Below are positions 33,425-42,036 of a DNA stretch of 64,000 nt, one piece after another. This stretch comes from CBDIBC01 sp965276635 (GTDB lineage Bacteria > Actinomycetota > Acidimicrobiia > Acidimicrobiales > Palsa-688): the NCBI GenBank assembly GCA_965276635.1, contig CBDIBC010000005.1:62001-126000 (forward strand), read 5' to 3'. The notes under the pieces are model-generated. The model was not told the DNA's origin. It saw only the letters and a program-made list of their open reading frames with translations, and made no database searches. Positions within the stretch are counted from its first letter, which is position 1; each line of letters opens with the position of its first letter. Made by a program: the position numbers and the translations under genes.

Positions 33425-33643
33425 ATGCCCACCATCGACAACCGCAACCGCGACCACGACCGATCCGATGCCCGCCGTGACGAACGCGGCGAAGGGGTCA
33501 TCTCCGCCGCCATCGCCGTCCTGGTCATGGCCTTCATCGGCGTCGGGATGTGGGTCGCGTTCAACGCCACATTCCAACACACCGCCAAGAACGTCGACCA
33601 CCAGGTCAACAGCTGCATCGGCCAGACCAACCCGAACTGCTGA
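33425..33643 (+). CDS. Flp-like pilin subunit
   Basis: A 72-residue prepilin. A charged 23-residue leader (MPTIDNRNRDHDRSDARRDE) ends in RGEG, followed by a single hydrophobic helix VISAAIAVLVMAFIGVGMWV. A class III-type cleavage near RG|EG is expected, but no prepilin peptidase gene is in the window. The mature C-terminus contains two cysteines (SCIGQTNPNC) that could form a disulfide. AAGGAG precedes the ATG by 5 bases, a strong site that fits the high expression needed for a major pilin. Confidence 0.8.
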   Translation: MPTIDNRNRDHDRSDARRDERGEGVISAAIAVLVMAFIGVGMWVAFNATFQHTAKNVDHQVNSCIGQTNPNC

Positions 33644-33646
33644 CCC

Positions 33647-34045
33647 GTGGTGAGCGGCCGGTCCGACCGGTCCCGGGCCGAGCAGGGCACGGCCATCGTC
33701 GGAACCCTGTTCGGGTTCTGCATCTTCATGTTCCTGTTGTTGCTCGCCGTGCAGACCCTGGTGCACCTCTATGCCACCTCGGCAGTGACCTCGGCCGCGT
33801 TCGACGCGGCCCACCGCGTGGCCACCTCACCCGCCGGCGCGCGCAGCATTCCCATCGCCCAAGCGGACGCCCGGCAGTCCCTGGGCTCGTTGGGCGCGGC
33901 GCACACCACGTTCGTGTGGGAGGAGGCCGACGCCAACCAGGTCGTCCTCCGCGTGCTCGCTCGCTCGCCTGGGTTCCTCCCGCTCCCGGCGTCCTACCGC
34001 AGGATCGACCGGACCATCACCGTACGGACCGAACGGTTCCGATGA
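33647..34045 (+). CDS. TadE-like minor pilin
   Basis: A 132-residue pseudopilin-like protein. A short basic leader (GRSDRSRAEQG) is followed by the hydrophobic segment TAIVGTLFGFCIFMFLLLLA. The exported part includes the TadE-like SAVTSAAFDAAHRVATSPAG. It starts with GTG, 3 bp after the pilin stop, and overlaps the next gene by ATGA. Confidence 0.78.
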   Translation: MVSGRSDRSRAEQGTAIVGTLFGFCIFMFLLLLAVQTLVHLYATSAVTSAAFDAAHRVATSPAGARSIPIAQADARQSLGSLGAAHTTFVWEEADANQVVLRVLARSPGFLPLPASYRRIDRTITVRTERFR

Positions 34046-34518
34046 GCGAGCGCTGGCGAACCGCTGCTTTGCCCAGCCCCGCCTTGGACGAGGCCGGGTT
34101 CGCCGGTGGCGCCGACGGCCTGATCTTCGGCCTGCTCATCTTCGTGGTCGGCACCCTCCTGGTCGGGTACGCCTGGGCGGTGGTTGACACCAAGCTGGCG
34201 GCTGACGCGGCAGCGGGCCAGGGCGCCCGAACCTTCGTGGAAGGCCCGAACCTGGCTGCGGCCAGCGCCGGGGCCCGCCAGGCCGCCGCCGACGCGCTGA
34301 CCCAGTACGGGCGCACCGCCAGCCGCGCCGACATCACCCTGGCCGGCGCCGGGTTCGATCGCTGTGCTCGGGTGGTCGTCACCGTCCGCTATCCGGCCCC
34401 GCTCTTCGACATCCCGTTCATCGGTCGTCTCGGCTCGGGGCGCTGGGTCGGCGCCCAGCACGCCGAGCTCGTCGACCCGTACCGGACGGGCCTCACCGGG
34501 GTCGCGCAGTGCGGTTGA
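34042..34518 (+). CDS. Second TadE-like protein
   Basis: A 158-residue protein with an N-terminal hydrophobic helix (DGLIFGLLIFVVGTLLVGYA) and an Ala-rich helical region with the TadE-type KLAADAAAGQGARTFVEG block. Probably a pseudopilin of the Tad fibre. Its 3' end overlaps the start of the next gene by 10 bp. Confidence 0.72.
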   Translation: MSERWRTAALPSPALDEAGFAGGADGLIFGLLIFVVGTLLVGYAWAVVDTKLAADAAAGQGARTFVEGPNLAAASAGARQAAADALTQYGRTASRADITLAGAGFDRCARVVVTVRYPAPLFDIPFIGRLGSGRWVGAQHAELVDPYRTGLTGVAQCG

Positions 34519-35009
34519 GGCGGTCGCGAGCGGGCGGCGTCCGAGGTGAGCGGGGAAGCGCCCTCATGCTCGTGCCGGCCGGGTTCCTGGTGCTGGTCCT
34601 GCTCGGGGCCATGGCCGTGGACAACGGGGCGGCGTACCTGGGCCAGCGACAGTTGGCCGATGTCGTCGCCGCTGCGGCCAACGATGCCGCCGGTGCGGCC
34701 CTGGCCGACGGATCGTTCTACGGGCAGGGTCGGATCGTCATCGATCCCACCGTGGCGGCGCAGGTCGTCTGCCGCACGGTGACGGCCTCCGGCGACACGG
34801 ATCTACACCAGCTTCAACTGGCTGTCGCGGTCCAGGGGGCTGCCGTCTCGGTGCGGGCCGTGGCCGTGGTCGATGCCGTCTTCGGCCGCTTCGTGCCCGC
34901 TTTCCGTCATCGGGTGGTGCGCGCCCAGGCCAGCGCGGTGGCGGCCCAGGGTGCGGTCGGGGGCGACTCGACCCCGACGCCTTCGCCCTTCGCCCCGATC
35001 GCCTGTTGA
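34509..35009 (+). CDS. TadG-like pilus assembly protein
   Basis: A 166-residue protein. The N-terminus has RGSALMLVPAGFLVLVLLGA, then AVDNGAAYLGQRQLADVVAA, the Tad/TadG-like motif of actinobacterial secretion clusters. No VWA domain is present, so it is the short actinobacterial form. GTG start at 34509. It ends just before the AT-rich promoter-like stretch of the pseudokinase gene. Confidence 0.75.
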   Translation: MRLRRSRAGGVRGERGSALMLVPAGFLVLVLLGAMAVDNGAAYLGQRQLADVVAAAANDAAGAALADGSFYGQGRIVIDPTVAAQVVCRTVTASGDTDLHQLQLAVAVQGAAVSVRAVAVVDAVFGRFVPAFRHRVVRAQASAVAAQGAVGGDSTPTPSPFAPIAC

Positions 35010-35014
35010 GCTCC

Positions 35015-35059
35015 CCTTTCATTCATGTTTTCACATGTTCTCATGCTATATTGTCAAAT
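35015..35059 (+). promoter_or_regulatory. AT-rich internal promoter before the pseudokinase gene
   Basis: In an otherwise very GC-rich operon this 45-bp stretch is AT-rich. It contains CATGTTTTCACATG, an imperfect palindrome, and TATATT (35047-35052) with TG upstream. TATATT ends 7 bp before the GTG at 35060, as expected for a leaderless transcript. Confidence 0.5.
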
Positions 35060-36382
35060 GTGCGGTGCTGGCACGAACGGGACGGGGACAGCCTCGAATG
35101 GGTGAAGGAGGCGACGGGCGCCGAGGAACGTCGCCGCCTGGATGTCGAGCGGGCGATCCTGGCCCGGGCCCGTCACCCCGGCGTCGTCGAGTTGATCGAG
35201 CGGGCCGACGAGCCGACCAGTCGGCTGCGCACTCGATGGGTCGACGGCGTCACCCTGGCGACCTGCCGGTCACTCGACGGTCCCGAGGTGTTGGGGCTCG
35301 GCGCCGCGCTGGCGTCCACCGTCGCTGACCTGCACGACCTCGGCATCGATCACGGCGCCATCGCCCCGGAGCACGTCCTGGTGGACCCTCGGGGTCGGCC
35401 CGTGCTGTGCGGCTTCGGTCACGCCTCCCGGCGCAGCATCGCAGACCGAGGTCGCCAGGATGGGCGAGGGGACACCGTCGCGCTGTGCCAGATGGTGCGG
35501 GAGCGGTTGCCCGAGCCTCCGACACGGCGCCTCCGGCGGGTGCTCCAGGTTGGTGGCGTCGGACGGTCGGTTTCCGCCCGCCAACTGGCCCGCCACCTGG
35601 CCAATCCGACCCTCGGCGCTCGACTTCCGACCCCCGACCGTCCGAGTGGATCCACGGTCGGGAGTCGACCTTTGGGCGGGGTGCCGCAGTCACCCGGCTC
35701 GCCCGTTGGCGACGTCGACACGCCCGTCGTGGGTGCGGGCCATGACCGCGCTCCGGTGGCGGTGGATGCGGGACCCACCGTTGCTGAGCGGAGCGCGGCG
35801 CGGTTCCGCCTGTTGCCAGCCGGCCATGGCTGGCATCGGCGGCGGATCGCAGTCGTCGCACTCCTCGGCGCAACGGTGGTCGGCGCCGCCGTGGTGGTAC
35901 TTGGTGGCGTCGGGAGTGGCGGTCGGTCCGGTGGCGGCGAGGCAAGGGGCCGTGCGGGTGGGACGGTCGGCAGTCGGTCCGTGGCTCAGCCGGCGCCGGC
36001 GCCGTTCGTCGCCGGCTGCCCCAGGGTGGACGCCGGCTGTGTGCCCGTGCCGCATGCCACCGATGCGATGGTCGTCGACGGGGTCGGCTACACCTTGGGC
36101 CGGGCCAGGGACGTGATCGTCCTGGGCCGTTGGGCGTGCGGGCCGGCCAGCGAGCCGGCGCTGCTGCGGCCTTCCACGGGCCAGTTGTGGATCTTCGAGC
36201 GATGGGCGACCGCCGGACGCGATGTCGTCGGTCGGCCATTGGCACCCGTGCCTGGCGCGACCTCCCTGCGCGTCGAACCGGCCCGTTCGTCGTCGCCACG
36301 GCAGGGCGGGTGTGACCAGCTCGGCGTGCTGGATCAGTCCGGCCGGGTCATCACCCACCTCGACCCGTCGCAGGCATCGTGA
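35060..36382 (+). CDS. Membrane-anchored Ser/Thr pseudokinase
   Basis: A 440-residue protein. Residues 1-190 have a protein-kinase fold: Lys in EWVKEATG, an alpha-C-like Glu (LDVERAILARARHPGVVEL) and a catalytic-loop equivalent HGAIAPEHVLVD near 97-108. The HRD Asp is replaced (HGA) and DFG reads GFG (VLCGFGHA), so phosphotransfer is unlikely. A Pro/Gly-rich linker, one membrane segment (about 262-285) and an extracytoplasmic domain with four cysteines follow. The start at 35060 is inferred from the promoter; a TTG at 35006 is the alternative. It overlaps the LysM gene by GTGA and so belongs to the Tad operon. Confidence 0.75.
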   Translation: MRCWHERDGDSLEWVKEATGAEERRRLDVERAILARARHPGVVELIERADEPTSRLRTRWVDGVTLATCRSLDGPEVLGLGAALASTVADLHDLGIDHGAIAPEHVLVDPRGRPVLCGFGHASRRSIADRGRQDGRGDTVALCQMVRERLPEPPTRRLRRVLQVGGVGRSVSARQLARHLANPTLGARLPTPDRPSGSTVGSRPLGGVPQSPGSPVGDVDTPVVGAGHDRAPVAVDAGPTVAERSAARFRLLPAGHGWHRRRIAVVALLGATVVGAAVVVLGGVGSGGRSGGGEARGRAGGTVGSRSVAQPAPAPFVAGCPRVDAGCVPVPHATDAMVVDGVGYTLGRARDVIVLGRWACGPASEPALLRPSTGQLWIFERWATAGRDVVGRPLAPVPGATSLRVEPARSSSPRQGGCDQLGVLDQSGRVITHLDPSQAS

Positions 36383-37593
36383 GCACCGAGCCCAGGCCGA
36401 CGGCCCGGGACCAGGCCGCGCCCTGGTGGGCGTGGACGGGTTGGTCAGCCGCACTCGCGGTTGCCCTCGTCGTGCTGTGGTGGGCCGGACGGGGGCCGTT
36501 GGGTGCCCCGGCCCCCTGGCACCTCGGCGCCTGGACCCACCGTCTGACCAGTGGATCCCCGGTGGCCACCACGTTCGCGGTGATCAGGCAGGGCCTGCTC
36601 GCAGTGGGCGGCTATCTGGCCATCATCACCGTGCTGGCATGGTGGGCGAATCACTCGCACCGACGCGGCCTCGCCGTGGTGCTTCAGATCGTGTGCGTGC
36701 CCGGCCTGAGCCGAATGCTGGTGGTTGCCCTCGGTGCCGGCCTGGTTGCGGGTCCATCACTAGGCACACCGCTGGGAGCGTATGCGGCAGGGATCGGGGT
36801 GGCAGCTGGGGCGCCGGCGGGCGCCGGGGTGGCAGCGGGGGCCGGAGTAGCGGCCGGGGCGCCGACCGGACCCGGGGCGCCGGCCGTCACGTCGCCGGGC
36901 GCGTCGTCACCCGCCAGTACGCCACCGGGCGCTTCGTCGCCGGCAAGACCTGTCCTCCACATGCTTGGCCCGGAGCCGGGGGCAACAATCGCGTCCACGC
37001 CGCCGCCAGTCCTGCATCGGAGTGGCGTCGTGGGCTCGAACCTGAGCGGGGGCCAGGGAGCGCCCCGGACCGCCGGCTCGCCGACGTCCCAGCCGCATCC
37101 GCCCATCACGCCTGCGGATACTGTGGCCCCTCCGTCGGCGGCCGAGCCCGTGCCGTCCGCTCCAACCCCGCCGCCGGCTTCGTCCACTCCGCCCGCACCT
37201 CCCGCGCCGTCTGAGCCGCCCCCGCCGTCCACTCCGCCGGCGCCGTCTGGGACCCCCGCGCCGCCCGCTCCTCCTGCGCCATCGGTGACGCCAACTCCGC
37301 CGGTCGTGCCGTCGCCGCCCGCCTCCACCGCTGTGCCCGCGTTGCCGTCACCTGCACCTGAAGCGGCGGCCGGCGACACATGGACGATCCGCCGCGGCGA
37401 CCACCTGTGGGCCGTCGCCGACCACGTGCTCACCGAGCGGTGGGGAGCCGTCCCCGACCGACGCAGCCTGGCCGGGTACTGGCTGGAGGTCGTCGCTCAC
37501 AATCGCGACCGACTCCCGTCGCCGGACGACCCCGATCTGGTCTACCCGGGTTTCGTCGTCGATCTGCCGCCCGTGCCCCCGCCGCCGACCTGA
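36379..37593 (+). CDS. Multi-pass membrane protein with C-terminal LysM domain
   Basis: A 404-residue protein. Three hydrophobic segments lie at about 20-40, 68-90 and 97-122. A roughly 200-residue Pro/Ala/Ser/Thr-rich stretch follows, and then a LysM-type domain from about 332 (DTWTIRRGDHLWAVADHVL). LysM domains bind peptidoglycan, so the protein probably anchors the membrane Tad machine to the wall across the Pro-rich spacer (inference). Coupled to the pseudokinase gene by GTGA. Confidence 0.78.
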   Translation: MSTEPRPTARDQAAPWWAWTGWSAALAVALVVLWWAGRGPLGAPAPWHLGAWTHRLTSGSPVATTFAVIRQGLLAVGGYLAIITVLAWWANHSHRRGLAVVLQIVCVPGLSRMLVVALGAGLVAGPSLGTPLGAYAAGIGVAAGAPAGAGVAAGAGVAAGAPTGPGAPAVTSPGASSPASTPPGASSPARPVLHMLGPEPGATIASTPPPVLHRSGVVGSNLSGGQGAPRTAGSPTSQPHPPITPADTVAPPSAAEPVPSAPTPPPASSTPPAPPAPSEPPPPSTPPAPSGTPAPPAPPAPSVTPTPPVVPSPPASTAVPALPSPAPEAAAGDTWTIRRGDHLWAVADHVLTERWGAVPDRRSLAGYWLEVVAHNRDRLPSPDDPDLVYPGFVVDLPPVPPPPT

Positions 37594-37731
37594 GCAACCT
37601 CCTTCGACCGGGGGCGGACACACTCCGCATCGGCGGTCCCGTGCCCTGGCCCCGGTCGATGAGCGACCTGCCTCGGGGTCACCACCGCGCCTGTTCCCCA
37701 CCCGCTGATCTGGAACGGCCAGACTTGACCC

Positions 37732-38271
37732 ATGGATCGACGGTCACCCATCGGCACCGCGACCGTCTGCCGCCTGTTGGCGTCGACCGGCGGCGCACTC
37801 GCCCTCGTTACCGTGCTCTGCTGCACCGATGCCGCGGCGGCTCCGAGCGCGTCGACGATCTCGAGCCCACCGCCGACCGCCGCAACCACGCCCTCCGCCA
37901 CCACGCCCTCCGCCACCACGCCGGGCGCCACCACCCCACCTGTCACCGTGGCCCCGGCCACCACCGCGGCGCCCCCGGTCACCGGCGGCTCGCAGAACCC
38001 GTCGCCCTACACCGCGCCGCCCTATCCGAGGGCGCCGGTCGTCACCGCACCGGCGACCACCGCGCCGTCGACCACCACCACGACGATCGCCGGGATCGGC
38101 GGTCAGATCCCGCCCACCCCGGCCACGGTGCCGTTCACCACCAAGCCCACCAGCGCCCACGTCAATCCCGTGTTCGCGCGGCTCTCCATCGCCGGGTTCG
38201 CGGTTGCCGCCCTCATCCTCCTCGTGCAGTTCCTCCTCACCCGCCCTGGCCGGCGGGGTCCCACCCTGTAG
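37732..38271 (+). CDS. Secreted Thr/Pro-rich protein with C-terminal membrane anchor
   Basis: A 179-residue protein. The N-terminal signal peptide (VCRLLASTGGALALVTVLCC) ends near ADAAAA. A Thr/Pro/Ala spacer with repeated ATTPSATTPSATTP units follows, then a C-terminal hydrophobic segment (IAGFAVAALILLVQFLL) and basic tail TRPGRRGP. It looks like a membrane-anchored stalk spanning the wall. The function is unknown; its position suggests the last gene of the Tad locus, 138 bp after the LysM gene. Confidence 0.65.
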   Translation: MDRRSPIGTATVCRLLASTGGALALVTVLCCTDAAAAPSASTISSPPPTAATTPSATTPSATTPGATTPPVTVAPATTAAPPVTGGSQNPSPYTAPPYPRAPVVTAPATTAPSTTTTTIAGIGGQIPPTPATVPFTTKPTSAHVNPVFARLSIAGFAVAALILLVQFLLTRPGRRGPTL

Positions 38272-38360
38272 CGCGACTGCGCGGCGCCGGCTGATGCGGA
38301 GAGGCTGGTCGCCCACCAGCTCCGCGCGCGCTCGTGGGGCGGTTTCCGTGCTGCGCCGGC

Positions 38361-38600
38361 GAAGTCGGGCGCACTCCTGACCGGGCGTCGGCGAAGTCGG
38401 GCGCACTCCTGGCCGGGCGTCGGCGAAGTCGGGCGCACTCCTGGCCGGGCGTCGGCGAAGTCGGGCGCACTCCTGGCCGGGCGTCGGCGAAGTCGGGCGC
38501 ACTCCTGGCCGGGCGTCGGCGAAGTCGGGCGCAGTTTTGGGTCCCCCACGACCAGGACCGCGCCGAACCTCCCACCCGCACAACCAAAATCGCACCGAAG
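38361..38600. repeat. Interspersed repeat copy B: five 32-bp tandem units plus 80-bp block
   Basis: Five 32-bp units (starting GAAGTCGGGCGCACTCCTGG) run from 38361 to 38520; a sixth begins at 38521 and passes into the 80-bp block shared, in opposite orientation, with 22916-22995. Units are identical except for one base in the first. The flanks 38272-38360 and 38601-38755 show no gene; the latter carries only the SRPBCC promoter. Confidence 0.92.
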
Positions 38601-38755
38601 CTCACACCGGGGCCGCCGCACGCAACCCGAGCCGGCAGGCAATCCGAGCCCACCCACCCCCACAGCCACCCACGTGGTCGATCAACCGAGCGATCCAGGG
38701 TGGGCGCTTCGACGAACCGGCGAGTCGAGCGTAGGTCCCGTCTAGGTTGGCGCCC

Positions 38756-39229
38756 ATGCGCGACGAGGTGACCGTGGAGATGGCCGCACCACCGGAGCGG
38801 GTATGGGCGCTGGTGAGCGACATCACCAACACCGGCCGCTTCAGTCCGGAGACCTTCGAGGCCGAGTGGGTCGGCGGCGCGACCGGGCCAGCCATCGGCG
38901 CCCGCTTTCGCGGCCATGTCCGCCGCAACGGTCGAGGCCCGGTCTATTGGACCGACTGCACGGTCACCATCTGCGAGCCGAATCGGGACTTCGCGTTCGG
39001 CGTCGGACTGCGTGGCAGCCAGACCGTCAACACGTGGCGCTACCGCCTCGAGCCGACCACGACAGGTGGTACCCGCGTCACCGAGTCGTTCGAGCTGACC
39101 GATACCCTCCCGTTGCGCATCTACTGGAAGGTGCTCGGACGGGCCAGAGGCCGGACGAACGTCGACGGGATGCGCACCACTCTCGAGCGCATCGGGGCAG
39201 TGGCCGAGGCCGACGGACCGGCATCCTGA
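38756..39229 (+). CDS. SRPBCC family protein
   Basis: A 157-residue START/Bet v1-like fold (polyketide cyclase/dehydrase type) with a hydrophobic ligand pocket. The N-terminal strand MRDEVTVEMAAPPERVWALV and TNTGRFSPETFEAEW are typical. The ligand is unknown. TAGGTT ends 7 bp before the ATG, so the mRNA is probably leaderless. It is convergent with the lipoprotein gene. Confidence 0.85.
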   Translation: MRDEVTVEMAAPPERVWALVSDITNTGRFSPETFEAEWVGGATGPAIGARFRGHVRRNGRGPVYWTDCTVTICEPNRDFAFGVGLRGSQTVNTWRYRLEPTTTGGTRVTESFELTDTLPLRIYWKVLGRARGRTNVDGMRTTLERIGAVAEADGPAS

Positions 39230-39367
39230 ACCACCGGGCGTACCCAACCGATCCCGAGCCGGCGGCTCGGTACTGGCGACTGCTGGCCGGTGCTCCGACG
39301 CCGACGCCATCTGTCGGTGGACTGGACGGCGTTGTGGTGGCGCAAAGGAGACACGTCGTGACGTGTC

Positions 39368-39964
39368 TCACCCAGCGCCCATCGCCGCTCCACCCGAGCG
39401 GGTGCACTGCGCGTCCGGCGGTATGACCTGAGCATCCACCCGCAGCCCCACCTGCCCAGCACCGAGCTGGGTGAAGCTGAAGTCGAGCGTGTCGAGGATG
39501 ACCGACGGGCCGACCTCGCGGTACCAGACTTCGGCGACCGGATAGACGCCATTCGCCCGATCGGGAACCGGGCTGAGCGATGTCTGGGCCGCCACATGCA
39601 TGCCCTGCGGGGGATGGCTCAGAAGGTAGGCCTCGACCGAGGCAGGCGTTCCGGGCACGATCCACGTCCGGGACAGGTCGATCAGCGGACGGCACGCCTG
39701 AAGGCTGGCCGGTCCGTCAAGCAGGCCGCCGGGGACGCGTTCGACTCGCCGGGCACTAGGCGGCGGTACCGCTGCGTCGAGGAGTCGCTGGGCCTCGGTG
39801 TTCGCCGCCGTGTCGCCGGCTACCGCGGTCACCGTTGGAAAGCCACCCGAGGTGGTCGTGTCTCGCGCCGTAGCAGTGGGCCCGACAGCCACATCGGGAC
39901 CACCGCTGTGGCCGCAGGACGCCGCGGCCATCACGAGCGCACCGATGGCTAGCCCGACCCGCAT
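39368..39964 (-). CDS. Predicted lipoprotein of unknown function
   Basis: A 198-residue protein. The signal peptide MRVGLAIGALVMAAASCGHS has an AAASC lipobox, so Cys17 is expected to be lipidated after cleavage. The mature part has ALLD-type helices and a C-terminal beta-rich section, with no motif I recognise. It is divergent from the amidohydrolase at 40110. Confidence 0.75.
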   Translation of the reverse strand: MRVGLAIGALVMAAASCGHSGGPDVAVGPTATARDTTTSGGFPTVTAVAGDTAANTEAQRLLDAAVPPPSARRVERVPGGLLDGPASLQACRPLIDLSRTWIVPGTPASVEAYLLSHPPQGMHVAAQTSLSPVPDRANGVYPVAEVWYREVGPSVILDTLDFSFTQLGAGQVGLRVDAQVIPPDAQCTRSGGAAMGAG

Positions 39965-40109
39965 GATTCGCACACCTCTCCGACGTTCGCCGAATCGCTC
40001 CGGTTTCTCGGGTCCAAGAACAAGCCGAACGGGCACCGCCCCCGGCAGCGCGAGCGCGCGGAGGCTACATTCGCCGTGTAGGTCGAGCAGGGAGAGCAGG
40101 GAGGCTGTG

Positions 40110-41780
40110 ATGACCGAGGGTTTCGTCATCCGAGGCGGCACGGTGGTCGATGGGACCGGCCGACCGGGGCGGGCGGCGGACGTCGCCGTGCGCGATGGCC
40201 GGATCACCGGGATCGGTGCCGGGCTTCGCCGAGACGGCGCACTGGAGGTCGATGCGTCGGGGATGGTCGTGGCGCCGGGGTTCGTCGACGTGCACACCCA
40301 CTACGACGCCCAGGTCTTCTGGGACCCGGCGTTGACGCCGTCGTCCCATCACGGGGTCACGACGGTCGTGGCCGGGAACTGCGGCTTCTCCATCGCACCG
40401 ACCCGCCCCGATTGCGTTGAGCTGCTGGCCCACACCCTTCAACACGTCGAGGACATGAGCTTCGACACGCTGTGCGCTGGAGTGCCGTGGGACGAGTTCA
40501 GGACCTTCGCCGACTACCTCGATGCCGTGGAGCGCAGGGGGGTGGGACTGAACTACGGCTGCTACGTCGGGCACACCGCAGTGCGCCTGTTCGTGATGGG
40601 TGACGACGCCTACGAGCGGGCGGCCGCCCCCGAGGAGCTCGACGCCATGCAGGCCGAGGTCCGATCGGCGATTCAGCACGGCGCCATCGGGTTCGCCTCC
40701 AGCACTGCGAGCACGCACAACGGGGATCGGGGTCGCCCCGTCCCTTCTCGGGTGTCCGACCTCGATGAGCTGCGCACCCTTCTGGTCCCCCTGTCAGAGC
40801 TCGGCCGCGGGGTGATCGCGCTCCTTCCCGGGACCACCATCCCCCACGAGGAGGTGTTCCGCATCCAGCGGGAGATCGGTCGACCGCTTACGTGGACCGC
40901 CCTGGTCGGTCGGCGTGGCAGCGATGCGCACGAGGCGGTGATGGCTGCCCACGACGCCGAGCATGCGGCGGGCGGGGACGTGTGGCCGCAAGTCTCGTGC
41001 CGGCCAATCGTGTTCCAGATCACCATGCGCGAGCCGTTCACGTTCAACACCCTCGCTGCGTTCAGGCCGCTGATGGGAGTCAGCCTCGACGATCGCATCG
41101 CCGCCTACCGCGACCGATCCTGGCGGGAGGGGGCGTGGGCGGAGCTCACCGGCACGACGCGCAACCTCGTCCAGTGGGACACCGTGTTCGTGGCCGAATC
41201 AGCCGCCCACCCGGAGCTGGTCGACCGCCGCATCGTGGACCTGGCTGCCGAGCGGGGCGTGACCGCCCTCGATGCCATCCTGGACGTGGCCCTCGATGAG
41301 CAGCTCGACACCCGCTTCTCCTCCGCCATCGCCAACAACGATCCCGACGTCATCGCCTCGCTCCTGCCTCGCGACCACGTGCTCTTGGGCCTGGCCGACT
41401 CTGGGGCCCACGTCTCGCAGATCTGCGACGCCTGCTTCGCTACCGACCTCCTCGGCTCGTGGGTCCGCGAGCGCGAGATCATGTCCCTGGAGCGCGCCGT
41501 CCACAAGCTCACGGCTGAGCCCGCCGCCGTCTACGGGCTGGTCGATCGCGGTTCCGTCGAGGTTGGCAAGGCCGGGGACATCGTCGTCTTCGACCCCGAC
41601 ACCGTTAGCCCCGGCCCGCTCCGACGCCTGCGTGACTTCCCCGCCGACGGCGAGCGGCTCACCGCCGAGGCACCGGTCGGGGTGCACCACGTCTTCGTGA
41701 ACGGTATTGCCGTCCGAGCCGACGGGCAGCCGGTGACCCACGAGCCAGGGCATTACCCCGGGACCGTGTTGCGCTCCTGA
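40110..41780 (+). CDS. D-aminoacylase / N-acyl-D-amino-acid deacylase family amidohydrolase
   Basis: A 556-residue metal-dependent amidohydrolase. The metal motif is DVHTHYDAQ near residue 60, followed by GVTTVVAGNCGFSIAP. The C-terminal SGAHVSQICD contains the late Asp/His residues, and the composite beta-sandwich is completed by GSVEVGKAGDIVVFDPD. GGGAGG precedes the ATG by about 6 bases. The family deacylates N-acyl-D-amino acids or related amides; the exact substrate is open. Confidence 0.88.
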   Translation: MTEGFVIRGGTVVDGTGRPGRAADVAVRDGRITGIGAGLRRDGALEVDASGMVVAPGFVDVHTHYDAQVFWDPALTPSSHHGVTTVVAGNCGFSIAPTRPDCVELLAHTLQHVEDMSFDTLCAGVPWDEFRTFADYLDAVERRGVGLNYGCYVGHTAVRLFVMGDDAYERAAAPEELDAMQAEVRSAIQHGAIGFASSTASTHNGDRGRPVPSRVSDLDELRTLLVPLSELGRGVIALLPGTTIPHEEVFRIQREIGRPLTWTALVGRRGSDAHEAVMAAHDAEHAAGGDVWPQVSCRPIVFQITMREPFTFNTLAAFRPLMGVSLDDRIAAYRDRSWREGAWAELTGTTRNLVQWDTVFVAESAAHPELVDRRIVDLAAERGVTALDAILDVALDEQLDTRFSSAIANNDPDVIASLLPRDHVLLGLADSGAHVSQICDACFATDLLGSWVREREIMSLERAVHKLTAEPAAVYGLVDRGSVEVGKAGDIVVFDPDTVSPGPLRRLRDFPADGERLTAEAPVGVHHVFVNGIAVRADGQPVTHEPGHYPGTVLRS

Positions 41781-41804
41781 CTGAACCGACATCCGGCCGA
41801 CGGC

Positions 41805-41853
41805 GAATTGTGTTCAAAAGTGGTTGATTTCCAACCCAAATTGCACACAATTC
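41805..41853. repeat. AT-rich nested inverted repeat
   Basis: Outer arms GAATTGTGT (41805-41813) and ACACAATTC (41845-41853) are exact, and an inner hairpin GGTTG-ATTTC-CAACC (41822-41836) sits between them. The layout and the AACCCAAA box match the blocks at 22947-22993 and 38523-38569, although the base composition is far more AT-rich. It could also serve as a terminator for the upstream gene. Confidence 0.6.
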
Positions 41854-41873
41854 CTGAGCGAGACCAGCGGCGG

Positions 41874-42030
41874 CAGGCTCCGGCGGCGAGTGGCCACTGG
41901 TCAGCGACCGGCGGCCGCAGGCTCCAGCGAGTGGCCACTGGTCAGCGACCGGCGGCCGCAGGCTCCAGCGAGTGGCCAGCGGCCGCAGGCCCCGGCGAGT
42001 GGGCAACGGCCAGCGGCCGGGCCCAGGCGA
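41874..42030. repeat. 41-44 bp tandem repeat
   Basis: Units beginning CAGGCTCCRGCG start at 41874, 41918, 41959 and (shortened) 41986. Each carries GCGACCGGCGGCCG or a remnant. It fills the gap between the D-aminoacylase gene and the convergent methyltransferase stop. Confidence 0.85.
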
Positions 42031-42036
42031 CGGCAC

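Noticed and set aside
38361..38520. 32-bp tandem repeats as a CRISPR array
   Set aside because: There are no spacers: the 32-bp units abut directly, and no cas genes are present.
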